Of a stretch of 64,000 bases of DNA, positions 25,647 to 34,619 are shown one piece after another (the first letter of the stretch is position 1; every line of letters starts with the position of its first letter). The notes under the pieces are model-generated. The model searched no databases and was not told where the DNA came from. It was given only the letters and a program-made list of their open reading frames with translations. The position numbers and the translations under genes were made by a program. Origin of the DNA: CAVQJU01 sp963754955 (GTDB lineage Bacteria > Acidobacteriota > Vicinamibacteria > Vicinamibacterales > CAVVIG01); the NCBI GenBank assembly GCA_963754955.1, contig CAVWHY010000009.1:248001-312000 (forward strand), read 5' to 3'.

Positions 25647-27197
25647 CTACGACAACGGCCGCGGCTGTCCGAATGTGGCCAGCGTGCGTATCGCCTCGCC
25701 GACGTCCCGGACCTCGCGCAGATTGCCCCACATGCGGCGGGCGCTGTCCCGCTGGGCGGCCGGCACTTTCATATATGCGCACGCCCGGTCGAACTTCTTC
25801 GCGATTTCCTCGTCCGTCATGTTCACGTTGCGCCGGTAGTCATCGAGCTGCGGGTCGCGGCTGCCGCCGAGCGTGTCCCACGATTTCGTGTCACCCGACG
25901 TCTTGCGGATGGTGAGCCGTCCGGTGCCGAGGCCGCGCCAGCTGTTGACAGGTCCCAGCGTCATCTTCGCCATGACCTGGCGGACTCCGGGATCCGTCAG
26001 CTTGGCCTGCGTGAACGAGTCGAGATAGATGTCGCCGTCCAGCAGGCCGCGCGCGAGCAGGTACGGCAGGCTGTGGTCGGCGGTCTCGCGGTTGTGCGGA
26101 TCCCACTTGGGAGCCGAACCGACCTCCTGCCAGTTGTCGCTCGTCATGTCGTACTGCATCGATTCGATCTCGTCCACGCTCGTCCAGCGGCGAATGTCCG
26201 GCAGCAGGACCAGCACGCCCTGCGACTGCGCGTCCGACGGAAAGCGCTTGTGCCACGTCTGCTCGATGCAGAGCTGCTTCCGCGCCGGCAGCGTGAACGG
26301 GCGGCCCGGCCCGTATTCGGACCACCAGCTGCCGCGGCCTTCGAACGGCTGCGGCGGTCCGGTCATGCCTTCGCGGGCCATCAGCGCCGCCCACACGCCG
26401 CACTTCGTGGCTTCGGCGCTGCGGACGCCCTTCCACATCGACAACGCGCCGACGCCTTTGTTCAGGGCGACGTGCGGAATGAGCGCCATGCCGACGGCGT
26501 TGGCCAGACGGTCCTCGTCCAGCTTCATCAGCTTGCCTGCCGCCATCGCCGCGGCGACGGGCTCGCCGCCGGCTGCGACAGACCGCAGCTCGTACCCGAT
26601 GACGATCGCCGTCAGCACCTCGAGGCCCGTCGAATGGAGGGCTTCGCCGACGGCGAGGACGCCGCTGATCAAATCGCTGTTGTGTCCGCCGGCGGCGTTG
26701 TCGTTGAAATCCGTGTGGCGAATCAGGCAGCCGTTGGCGAAGGCCGCCAGCTCCGGCGTCGTCGCGATCCCGTAGCCGAGCACGGTACTTTTCAACGGTC
26801 CCGGCAGTGACAGCCTCGCCAGCTTCGCGCCGATGCGACACGGCTCCGCCTCGAAGCCGGACACGAGCGCCGCCATCGTGTCCACCATCGTCCGGTTCGC
26901 GGCAACGATCGCAGCCGGCGTCAGGCTCGCTGCCGAAAATTCCCTGACGAACGTCACGATCTTGCGGGTCGTGTCGTCCATCGGGCCGTTGCCGCCGAGG
27001 CGGCCGGCGTCGTTACGGTACCCGGGTCCTGTGTGCGGGCGGAGCTCGCCCGGCGGCCGTGCCGAGCCGGCGGGCGGCGCAGGTACTCGAGCCGCGCCCT
27101 CCCCTTCCTGCGATACCGCGCGATCGGCCGTGGAAGCGGTGAGGACAAGGCCGGCACCGAGCTTCAGGAGATCGCGGCGGGCAAGCGCGCGTGTCAC
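25647..27197 (-). CDS. MmgE/PrpD family protein with TAT-like signal
   Basis: A 516-residue member of the MmgE/PrpD family (2-methylcitrate dehydratase and related). The body contains TMVDTMAALVSGFEAEPC, LIRHTDFNDN, VLAVGEALHSTGLEVLTAIVIGYEL and WKGVRSAEATKCGVWAALMAREGMTGP, all in normal family order. It begins MTRALARRDLLKLGAGLVLTAS, a twin-arginine signal, followed by a Pro-rich linker; known PrpD enzymes are cytoplasmic. It therefore probably acts on a periplasmic hydroxy-acid or has another role. The ATG overlaps the stop of the NHL gene (ATGA at 27194-27197), so export and expression are coupled. Confidence 0.88.
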   Translation of the reverse strand: MTRALARRDLLKLGAGLVLTASTADRAVSQEGEGAARVPAPPAGSARPPGELRPHTGPGYRNDAGRLGGNGPMDDTTRKIVTFVREFSAASLTPAAIVAANRTMVDTMAALVSGFEAEPCRIGAKLARLSLPGPLKSTVLGYGIATTPELAAFANGCLIRHTDFNDNAAGGHNSDLISGVLAVGEALHSTGLEVLTAIVIGYELRSVAAGGEPVAAAMAAGKLMKLDEDRLANAVGMALIPHVALNKGVGALSMWKGVRSAEATKCGVWAALMAREGMTGPPQPFEGRGSWWSEYGPGRPFTLPARKQLCIEQTWHKRFPSDAQSQGVLVLLPDIRRWTSVDEIESMQYDMTSDNWQEVGSAPKWDPHNRETADHSLPYLLARGLLDGDIYLDSFTQAKLTDPGVRQVMAKMTLGPVNSWRGLGTGRLTIRKTSGDTKSWDTLGGSRDPQLDDYRRNVNMTDEEIAKKFDRACAYMKVPAAQRDSARRMWGNLREVRDVGEAIRTLATFGQPRPLS

Positions 27198-28369
27198 TTG
27201 CGACTCCCTGTGAACGGCGTGACTGACGTGAAGCCTTTCAACACGAACTTCTGAATGCGGCGGCCGTCCTGGACCTCTGACGTGTAGAGGTTACCTTTCG
27301 AGTCCGTGGTCATGTGGTGCAGCACGAAGAACTCGCCCGGGCCGATGCCGGGGCGGCCGAAAGAGTCGAGCGGCTGAAGCGTTTTGCGATCGAACACCCA
27401 GATGCGAGCGGGGCTCCGGCTCGCCACGTACAGGAATCTCTGTTCCGGGTCGGCGGAGAACGCCGTGCTCGCGGCAGTCTGCCCGTTGCCGCATCCCTCG
27501 CCGACGGCCTCGCACCATCTGTCGATCCAGACCTGTGCGACGTACTTGCCGGCGATCGTGAAGACCTGCACGCGTTTCCCGCCGCGATCGGCGACATAAA
27601 CAAGGCCGTCGTTCGATACCTTGACGCCATGGACTGTGTCGAATTGCGGCGGACCGGGATCGTCGGGCGCGAGGTCCTTGGCCGGCACGCGATTGGGGTT
27701 CGTCGCGCCCGATGCGGATCGGCCGGCCGGGGCCTGATCGTCCATCGGCGCGTTGCCGAAGGCGCCCCACATGCGTTTGAACGCCCCGGTATCGGCGTCG
27801 AACACGATGATGCGCCGGTTGCCGTAGCCGTCGGCGACAAACAGCTCGTTGGTCTGTGGATGGACGAAGACATCGGCGGGCTTCCACAGATTTCGCGTGT
27901 CGGCGCTGGTCTTCTTCTCGCCGCCGCGGCCGATCTGCATCACGAACTTGCCGGCCTTCGTGAACTTGAGGATCTGGTCGTCGTCGCCGTTCCCGCCGAT
28001 CCACACGAAGCCCTTGTAGTCGATGAAGATGCCGTGCTCGCTGCGAGGCCACTCGTAGCCGTCGCCCGCTCCACCCCAACCCTGGACGTAGTTGCCGGCC
28101 GCGTCGAACTCCATGACGGGCGGTCCGGTTTTCTGGCCCGCGCGCACCACGCGAGAGCGATGGAGCAGCCAGATGTGATCGTTCGCGTCCGCAGCAGCGC
28201 TCGACACCTGGCCGAGGGCCCAACCGTTCGGAATTTTCGGCCAGGCCGGGTCGACCTGGAACAGGGGACGTTCGAGGCCGGCCGACTGTGCGAGCTGGGT
28301 GGCGGCGCCGATCGCCGCCGAGATCAAGAAAAGCGCGCCGGCGATTCCGATTCCAGTCCTGCTGACCAT
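27194..28369 (-). CDS. Secreted NHL-repeat beta-propeller protein
   Basis: A protein of 391 residues with signal segment RTGIGIAGALFLISAAIGAA. The ATG at 28369 is chosen because the longer frame starting at 28462 adds a non-homologous polar stretch. NHL-like blades include EHGIFIDYKGFVWIGGNGDDD, VFVHPQTNELFVADGYGNRRI, VHGVKVSNDGLVYVADRGGKR and HMTTDSKGNLYTSEV. Cys in DRWCEAVGEGCGNG could form a disulfide. It is first in the unit with the exported MmgE/PrpD protein, so it may present or sense that enzyme's substrate. Divergent from the amidohydrolase-like gene at 28487. Confidence 0.85.
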   Translation of the reverse strand: MVSRTGIGIAGALFLISAAIGAATQLAQSAGLERPLFQVDPAWPKIPNGWALGQVSSAAADANDHIWLLHRSRVVRAGQKTGPPVMEFDAAGNYVQGWGGAGDGYEWPRSEHGIFIDYKGFVWIGGNGDDDQILKFTKAGKFVMQIGRGGEKKTSADTRNLWKPADVFVHPQTNELFVADGYGNRRIIVFDADTGAFKRMWGAFGNAPMDDQAPAGRSASGATNPNRVPAKDLAPDDPGPPQFDTVHGVKVSNDGLVYVADRGGKRVQVFTIAGKYVAQVWIDRWCEAVGEGCGNGQTAASTAFSADPEQRFLYVASRSPARIWVFDRKTLQPLDSFGRPGIGPGEFFVLHHMTTDSKGNLYTSEVQDGRRIQKFVLKGFTSVTPFTGSRK

Positions 28370-28486
28370 AGCGGCTCCAGCTGCAACGCTCACTCTAACG
28401 CCACCACGTGGCCGCGGCGAACCTATTATCGTTGCGCGATGGCTTACTATCGCTCCCGGCACTGCGCACTTGCGGGAGGCTGAAAC

Positions 28487-29425
28487 ATGATGCGTTCGGA
28501 CACGCGGCTGCGGCTGATGGGCGGGGCCGTGCTGGCAATGCTCGGGTCGTTAGGTGTCCTGGCAAGCCGCGGCATGGATCAATCGCAAGGAGCGCCCGCC
28601 CGCAATCCGGCGCTCGTCGGCGCCATCGATTTCCACGTCCACGAACTTCCTGATAGCGAGAACTGGCGTCTCGATGCCATCGAACTGGCCCGGGACGCCG
28701 TGTCCCACGGCATGCGGGGAGCGGTCCTCAAGAGCCACTTTCACTCGACGGCTGAAGTGGCGTACCTGGTCCGCAAGGTGGTTCCGGGATTCGAGGCGTT
28801 CGGTGGCATCGGCCTCAGCAAAGCCACCGGCGGCGTGAACCCCGCGGCGGTGGAGGACATGGCCCGGGTGACGGGCGGATACGGCAAAGTCGTCTGGATG
28901 CCCACCTCCGACGTCGGCAAAGTGCCCGTGTCGCGGGACGGCGAGCTGCTGCCGGAAGTCAGAGAAACCATCGGCGTGATCGGGAAATACAACCTCGTGC
29001 TCGAGACCGGGCACTCGTCGCCTGAGGAAGCGCTGTCGCTCATCCGGGAGGGCCGTCGGCAAGGCCTCAAGCACATGGTCGTGACCCACGCGATGAGCCT
29101 GGCGCCGCCGATGTCGCTCTCGCAGATGCAGGCGGCAGCGAAGGACGGAGCGTTCATCGAGATCGTCTACGTGCACAGCCTGACGATTCCCGAGCTGAAA
29201 CGGACGCCGAGGTTCAGCATGGGCGATGTGGCGGACGCGGTCCGCGAGGTCGGCGCCGCTTCGATCGTTCTGTCGACTGACATGGGCCAGGTCGGCATCA
29301 TGCTGCCACCGGACGGCATGGCCGGCTTTGCCGCGGCGCTCAAGGGCCAGGGCATCAGCGACCGTGAGCTCGACCTCATGATGAAGCAGAACCCGGCCCG
29401 GTTGCTGGACCTCCCCGTTCAATAA
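28487..29425 (+). CDS. Exported PHP/amidohydrolase-like protein (DUF6282 type)
   Basis: A 312-residue protein with an N-terminal hydrophobic segment (RLMGGAVLAMLGSLGVLA). Metal-binding motifs are visible in barrel order: DFHVHELPD, LKSHFHST, VLETGHSS, VVTHAMS and LSTDMGQ. These match the DUF6282 branch of metal-dependent hydrolases as I recall it. The C-terminal ELDLMMKQNPARLLDLP is typical for amidohydrolases, where it caps the barrel. The reaction is unknown. Divergent from the NHL gene with a 117-base gap that may hold both promoters. Confidence 0.8.
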   Translation: MMRSDTRLRLMGGAVLAMLGSLGVLASRGMDQSQGAPARNPALVGAIDFHVHELPDSENWRLDAIELARDAVSHGMRGAVLKSHFHSTAEVAYLVRKVVPGFEAFGGIGLSKATGGVNPAAVEDMARVTGGYGKVVWMPTSDVGKVPVSRDGELLPEVRETIGVIGKYNLVLETGHSSPEEALSLIREGRRQGLKHMVVTHAMSLAPPMSLSQMQAAAKDGAFIEIVYVHSLTIPELKRTPRFSMGDVADAVREVGAASIVLSTDMGQVGIMLPPDGMAGFAAALKGQGISDRELDLMMKQNPARLLDLPVQ

Positions 29426-29490
29426 GGGAACAGCGGCCCGCCCGGGAGTTCCCGTGGCCATTCGCGCGCGCCAGTGATAATCTGCCCTGC

Positions 29491-30246
29491 ATGCAGGGCA
29501 CACTCCGACACGTAACTCTCGCAGCCGCCGCAGTTGCGGCCATCTTGCTGACCCCGGGGGCCGTTGCCGCGCAGGGCCGCGGCGGGGACCCCAACTGGCC
29601 GCCGGCGGGGCCGACGCCGCGCGCTGCCGACGGGCATCCTGATCTGACCGGCAACTGGCAGCCCAACGCGATCCGCCAGAACGTGGACATGATCGGCGCC
29701 GGCGTCGAGGTACCGATGCTGCCGGACGCCCGCGCCGTCTACGACAAGCGGAAGGCGGACCTCGGGCGCGAGGATCCCGAGGCACGCTGCCTGCCGCCCG
29801 GCGTCCCGCGCATGACGACCACGCCGTACCCGTGGAGCTTCCTGCAGACGCCGAAAGAAATCTGGATCGTCTACGAAGGCGGCGCGCATGTCTGGCGCAA
29901 AATCTTCACGGACGGCCGGAAGCACGATCCGAAGGTCGAGCACACGTGGCTCGGCGACTCCATCGGCCACTGGGAAGGCGACACGCTGGTCGTCGAAACG
30001 GTGGGCCAGAACGACATCACCTGGATCGATGCGGCCGGCATCCCGCATTCGTCCGACATGAAAGTGACCGAGCGGATCACGCGCACCGATTTCGGCCACA
30101 TGGAAATCGTCCACGTCATCGAGGATCCGAAGACGTTCTCGCGCCCGTGGACGTTCACGACGAAGCCGACGCTCCTCAAAGGCGAGCTCATTGAATACAT
30201 CTGCCAGGAGAACAACAAGGACGTCGAGCACCTCGTTGGAAAGTAG
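29491..30246 (+). CDS. Secreted DGR-family protein of unknown function
   Basis: A 251-residue exported protein with signal VTLAAAAVAAILLTPGAVAA and a Gly/Pro-rich linker. It shows the fullest form of the family core: RCLPPGVPRM, LQTPKEIWIVYEGG, FTDGRKHDPKVEHTWLGDS, GHWEGDTLVVETVGQND, ERITRTDFGHMEIVHVIEDP and a final EYICQENNKDVEHL. The charged and aromatic positions repeat in the 13691 and 18476 proteins. It is directly upstream of a YVTN propeller gene (9-base gap) and 65 bases after the DUF6282-type gene. No enzymatic function is known to me for this family. Confidence 0.85.
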   Translation: MQGTLRHVTLAAAAVAAILLTPGAVAAQGRGGDPNWPPAGPTPRAADGHPDLTGNWQPNAIRQNVDMIGAGVEVPMLPDARAVYDKRKADLGREDPEARCLPPGVPRMTTTPYPWSFLQTPKEIWIVYEGGAHVWRKIFTDGRKHDPKVEHTWLGDSIGHWEGDTLVVETVGQNDITWIDAAGIPHSSDMKVTERITRTDFGHMEIVHVIEDPKTFSRPWTFTTKPTLLKGELIEYICQENNKDVEHLVGK

Positions 30247-30255
30247 GTCAAACAC

Positions 30256-31296
30256 ATGAAAACCCGTACTCTCGTTCGCTCACTGGCCGCCGCGATGGCA
30301 CTGGTCGTGGCAGCCGCGGCCGGCATTCGCGCCGCGGACCCGAACAACGCCACCGGCAGCAAGGGCCTGATCCTCGTCGACAAGCGCGGCCACTACATCC
30401 GGTTCTTCGACCCGAAGACCGAAAAAGAGCTGTCCAGCTTTCCCACGGGCCCCGGCGCGGCGCACGACCTCGCCGTCTCGCCCGATCTGAAGACCGCCTA
30501 CATCCCCGTCTACGGTGACGGCGTCTACAACCGGAACCCGAACCCGGGGCAGAGCATCCTGATTGTCGATCTCGCCGGGCAGAAGGTCGCGGGCACGATT
30601 GACATTGCGCCGTACCAGGCGCCGCACGGCATTCAGATCGACGCCAGCGGCAAGCTGTACGTGGTCTGCGACATCAGCAAGGTGCTGCTCGTCATCGATC
30701 CGGTGGCCCGCAAGATCGAATCGGTGATCGACGTGCAGGGTACGGGGCACTGGGTGGCGGTGCTGCCGAATGCGAGCAAGGCGTACGTCTCGAACCAGTC
30801 GGGCCAGGACTTCATCAGCGTTGTCGATCTGAAAACGCGGAAGATGATCGGCAAGCTCCCCGCGGCCGGCGGCGCGCGCGGGATCGTCGCGTCATCCGAC
30901 GGCAAGCGCGTCTTCGCGATCCAGGGCATGGCGCCGCACCTGCTCGTCATCGATCCATCATCAGACACCATCGTCGACAAGATCGAACTGCAGGGACACT
31001 CGGAGGCCGGTTACAAGCTCAGAGTGAGCCTGGATGGCCGGACGCTGCTCGTCTGCAGCGGCATCGGGGGCATGGATTCCTACATCAACATCCTTGACGT
31101 CGGCGATCTGCACGGCAAACAGCAGGTCGTGCGGGCCGGGAAGAGCTCGATGGGCTTCGCGTTCGCGCCCGATGGCCAGACCGCGCTCGTCCTGAACGAC
31201 GGCGACGGGACCGTGACGGTGATCGATCTCAAGTCCAAGGCCGTCAGGAGCTCGTTCAAGGCCGGGACCGGCATCGAAACCGCCAGCTACTACTGA
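30256..31296 (+). CDS. Secreted YVTN-type beta-propeller protein
   Basis: A 346-residue exported propeller with signal SLAAAMALVVAAAAGIRA. Repeats with the YVTN pattern include HDLAVSPDLKTAYIPVYGDG, PHGIQIDASGKLYVVCD, WVAVLPNASKAYVSNQSG and GFAFAPDGQTALVLNDGDG; together they would form about seven blades. Such proteins bind ligands or partners at the cell surface or in the periplasm. It stands between the DGR-family gene and the intact tannase/feruloyl esterase, all on the plus strand, so the three may be one transcript. No enzyme signature is visible. Confidence 0.85.
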   Translation: MKTRTLVRSLAAAMALVVAAAAGIRAADPNNATGSKGLILVDKRGHYIRFFDPKTEKELSSFPTGPGAAHDLAVSPDLKTAYIPVYGDGVYNRNPNPGQSILIVDLAGQKVAGTIDIAPYQAPHGIQIDASGKLYVVCDISKVLLVIDPVARKIESVIDVQGTGHWVAVLPNASKAYVSNQSGQDFISVVDLKTRKMIGKLPAAGGARGIVASSDGKRVFAIQGMAPHLLVIDPSSDTIVDKIELQGHSEAGYKLRVSLDGRTLLVCSGIGGMDSYINILDVGDLHGKQQVVRAGKSSMGFAFAPDGQTALVLNDGDGTVTVIDLKSKAVRSSFKAGTGIETASYY

Positions 31297-31346
31297 AGCG
31301 CCCCGAAAACTCTGCCCGAAAACTCTGCAGACCGAGCGAGGAAGCC

Positions 31347-32849
31347 ATGCTGACATTGACGCTCATGCTTCTGGCCGGCGCGTCGACGCCGGCGACCTGC
31401 GACAGCCTGCGCATGCTCTCGACCCCGCAGGTGACGGTGACCGCGGCCGAGACCGTGCCGGCCGGCGTGTTCGTTCCGCCTCCGGCACCCGGCGCCGGAC
31501 GCGGCGCGCCGCCAGCCGCCGGCACTGCCGCCACGCCGCGCGCTGAGCCCATTCCGCAGCACTGTCGCGTCAAGCTGACCCTCAGGCCCTCGTCCGACTC
31601 CAATATCTACAGCGAGCTGTGGATGCCGACCGACGGCTGGAACGGGCGGTTGCTCGTGGTCGGCAACGGCGGGTTCGCCGGCTCGATTCAGGGCTACGGC
31701 GACATGCAGATCGCGCTGCGCCTGGGCTACGCGACGGCCGCAACCGACACCGGCCACAACGCCGCTGACGGTCCGAACGGCATGTTCGCGCTCGGCCACC
31801 CGGAAAAGATCGTCGACTTCGCGTACCGCGCCCTGCATCAGACGACGGTCGAGTCGAAGCGGTTGATTCGGGACTTCTACAACCGCACGCCGCAATATTC
31901 GTACTACAAGGGCTGCTCGACCGGCGGACGCCAGGGGATCATGGCGGCGACCCGCTTCCCCGACGACTACGACGGCATCATCGCCGGCGCGCTCGCAAAC
32001 CGGCACATCCACATGCACACGTCCGGGACGGCGCGCCAGATCGAGCTCGCGCGGCACCCGGACATGGCGATCTCGCCGGAGAAGGCGCAGATGGTCAGCG
32101 ACGCCGTGATGAACAAGTGCGACACGCTGCACGAGGGGTTCCTCAACAACCCGCAGCAGTGCACGTTCGACTTCTCGAAGTTGCTGTGCACGGGCGCCGA
32201 GTCGAGCGAGTGCCTCACGCAGCCGCAGCTCAAGGCCGTCGAGATGTTTTACGGCGGCGTGAAGAACAGCAAGGGCGAAGCGATCTTCGCGGGCCAGATC
32301 CTGGGCAACCCGCTGACGCCGCAGCGCAGCAGCCAGGCGGTCAACGTGAGCGACACCGTCCGCATCTGGGCGTTCCAGAATGCCGACTACGACTGGCGCA
32401 CGTTCGACATCGACCGCGACATGCCGGCGATCGATCAGAAGATTGGCTTCGTCGACGCGACCGATCCCGATCTGAAGAAGTTCAAGGCGCACGGCGGCAA
32501 GCTCTTGCTCTATGCGGGCTGGGGCGACACCGGCATCACGCCAAAGAACACCGTGGACTACTACGAGAGCGTGGTCAACAAGATGGGCAAGGCCGAGACG
32601 AACGACTTCACGCGCCTGTTCATGGTGCCGGGGATGGGCCACTGCCGCGGCGGAAAGGGCCCCGACACGTTCGACACCATCGGCACGCTCGAGACATGGC
32701 GCGAGAAGGGCGCCACGCCGGCGGCCATCGCCGCGACGAACAAGACGTCGGGGCTGTCACGGCCGCTCTGCCCGTATCCGCAGTACGCGAAGTACAAGGG
32801 GTCGGGCGATCTCAAAGACGCCGCCAGCTGGGCGTGCACGGCGCCCTGA
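31347..32849 (+). CDS. Tannase/feruloyl esterase family protein, catalytically complete
   Basis: A 500-residue esterase with a short hydrophobic N-terminus, likely exported. The CS-D-HC catalytic pattern is complete: Cys190-Ser191 in GCSTGGRQG, Asp394 in GWGDTG and His432-Cys433 in GMGHCRGG. Members hydrolyse ester bonds of gallate, ferulate or related phenolic acids from plant polymers. C-terminal CPYPQYAKYKGSGDLKDAASWAC is the normal tail. Its Ala/Pro-rich insert near residues 42-66 is probably a linker. It is the fifth gene of a plus-strand run starting at 28487 if the spacing (50 bases here) allows read-through. Compare the triad-less relative at 12022. Confidence 0.92.
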   Translation: MLTLTLMLLAGASTPATCDSLRMLSTPQVTVTAAETVPAGVFVPPPAPGAGRGAPPAAGTAATPRAEPIPQHCRVKLTLRPSSDSNIYSELWMPTDGWNGRLLVVGNGGFAGSIQGYGDMQIALRLGYATAATDTGHNAADGPNGMFALGHPEKIVDFAYRALHQTTVESKRLIRDFYNRTPQYSYYKGCSTGGRQGIMAATRFPDDYDGIIAGALANRHIHMHTSGTARQIELARHPDMAISPEKAQMVSDAVMNKCDTLHEGFLNNPQQCTFDFSKLLCTGAESSECLTQPQLKAVEMFYGGVKNSKGEAIFAGQILGNPLTPQRSSQAVNVSDTVRIWAFQNADYDWRTFDIDRDMPAIDQKIGFVDATDPDLKKFKAHGGKLLLYAGWGDTGITPKNTVDYYESVVNKMGKAETNDFTRLFMVPGMGHCRGGKGPDTFDTIGTLETWREKGATPAAIAATNKTSGLSRPLCPYPQYAKYKGSGDLKDAASWACTAP

Positions 32850-32853
32850 GTCG

Positions 32854-34499
32854 TCACGCGCGCATCAGGATCGCCGACAGGACGCCGCGTAACGCCGCCG
32901 CGGGATCCGCGACGGCTGACGCCGATCGCCACGCCACGAAACCGTCCGGACGAACGAGCGTCGCGCCTGACGGCTGGATGCCGAACGCGGTCGTGAATCC
33001 TCCCGGATCGGTGACATCACGACCGATCCGGTGCGCCTCGACCTGAAGCCCGGGGAATCGTGTCTGCGCCGCACGCACGGCCTCGGGCCAGCCGTCCGCG
33101 TCGGCCCCCGCGAGGACGACGAACGACCCGCGAAACAGGTCGAGCGTCGAAATCCTCCGGCCGTCCTTCTCGATCCACATGTGCGGCGCGCGCGATCCCG
33201 GCCGGCCGCGCGACTCGGCCGGATGCTCGTGCGTCCGCCCCGGCGCGCCCTGATCGCCAGGTTCTGTGAAGATGGCGCCCGATTGATACAGGTACCCGAG
33301 CTCGATGTCGAAGTCGTCGGCCGGCGGCTGGAAGTCCTGTTTCCCGAGGAACGGGGCCGTCCGCGTGACGTACCGGGTGTACGCCTGTTCCACGGTGAAC
33401 GCACTGGCCGGCCGTCTCTCTGCCTCATACGTCTCGAGCAGTTCGCGGGCCGGCGATCCCCTTCAGCACCAGCGCCAGCTTCCACGCGAGGTTGTGGCCG
33501 TCGTGAATGCCGGTGTTCCCGCCGTAGCCGCCGTTGGGCGGCATCAGATGCGCGGCGTCGCCCGCCAGAAAGACGCGGCCGTTGCGGAAACGGCGCGCCA
33601 CATCGGACGTCGCCCGCCATCGCGCGACTCCGGTGATCGTGACCGGCAGATCCGCGACACCCGCAGCGTGCCGCACGTGCGCGACGAGCGTTTCCTCGCG
33701 CACGTCGTTCGCCGGGCTCGACGCTTCGGGCGTGGACGTGTCGCCGGCCGTGTTGACGACCAGGAACCCGGAGTTCTGGTCTTTGTCGAGCCGGAAAAAG
33801 CCGCCGAGGTGCGAGTTGCCGATGTAGATCACGCTGAAGTTCGTGCCGGCGAGCAGCGGCGCCAGGGGCGCCTTGAAGTAGATCGTGACGGAGTTCGAGA
33901 ACACGCCGCGACCGTCGAACTCGATGCCGGCGAGCTCGCGGACATGGCTGTGGGCGCCGTCAGTCGCCGACGAGATACTTCGAGCGGATGGTCCGCTCTC
34001 CTCCCGTCTCGAGATCCCTCACCGTCGTCGTCACGCCGGCCGCGTCCTGCTCGAATCCGATCACCTCGTGGCCGGCGAGCACGCGGGCGCCCGAGCCCTC
34101 GGCGCGGCGCCGCAGGATCGGCTCGAGCCCCGGCTGCGTGATGAACAGGCGCCGGCAGGGACTGAACGCCTCGACGCCCGCGTTGAGATCGGGGACGAGG
34201 CCCTTGAGCACCTTGCCCGCGAGGGTGTCCATCAACACGATGGATCCCTCGGGCTCGAACTCCTCGAGCGATCGCGCACGCACATCGTCTTCGATGCCGG
34301 CGGAGCGGAACAGTTCGAGCGTGCGCATGTGAAAGAACGCGGCGCGCGGCAGCTGCGATCCGCTGCGCAGCCGCTCGATCGCGAGGGACGCGACCCCGTG
34401 CTGGGCGAGGAACATGGCCGTGGACAGGCCGACGAGCCCACCGCCGGCAAACAAAACCGGCACGTCCGTGTCGCTGCTGGCGTCCTGTCCGACTGTCAT
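32854..34499 (-). CDS. FAD-dependent aromatic monooxygenase (PheA/TfdB type), two frameshifts
   Basis: A flavoprotein hydroxylase of about 547 residues that adds oxygen to phenolic or polyketide-like aromatics using NAD(P)H and O2. The ATG at 34499 is followed by the dinucleotide motif FAGGGLVGLSTA; GDAAHLMPPNGGYGGNTGIHD is the second FAD motif; the C-terminal thioredoxin-like domain (FRGSFVVLAGADADGW, ATLVRPDGFVAWR) is typical of phenol hydroxylase-like members. Frames break near 33958 (an extra T between two GAC codons in YLVGDDGAHSHVR) and near 33452 (an extra C in GIAGRELLETYE). Both corrections restore one continuous protein. It fits the aromatic-ester theme of the neighbouring esterase. 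Confidence 0.86.
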
Positions 34500-34619
34500 G
34501 CGGGCAACCTCCGATTGCCGTTCATTGTCGCGCCCGGCAGCTTCGATCGCAACGGCTGAGCCCGGAGACTCAGCAATCGAGCGCGACTTGGTACAGACTT
34601 GCCGTGAGGAAACCCGTTC

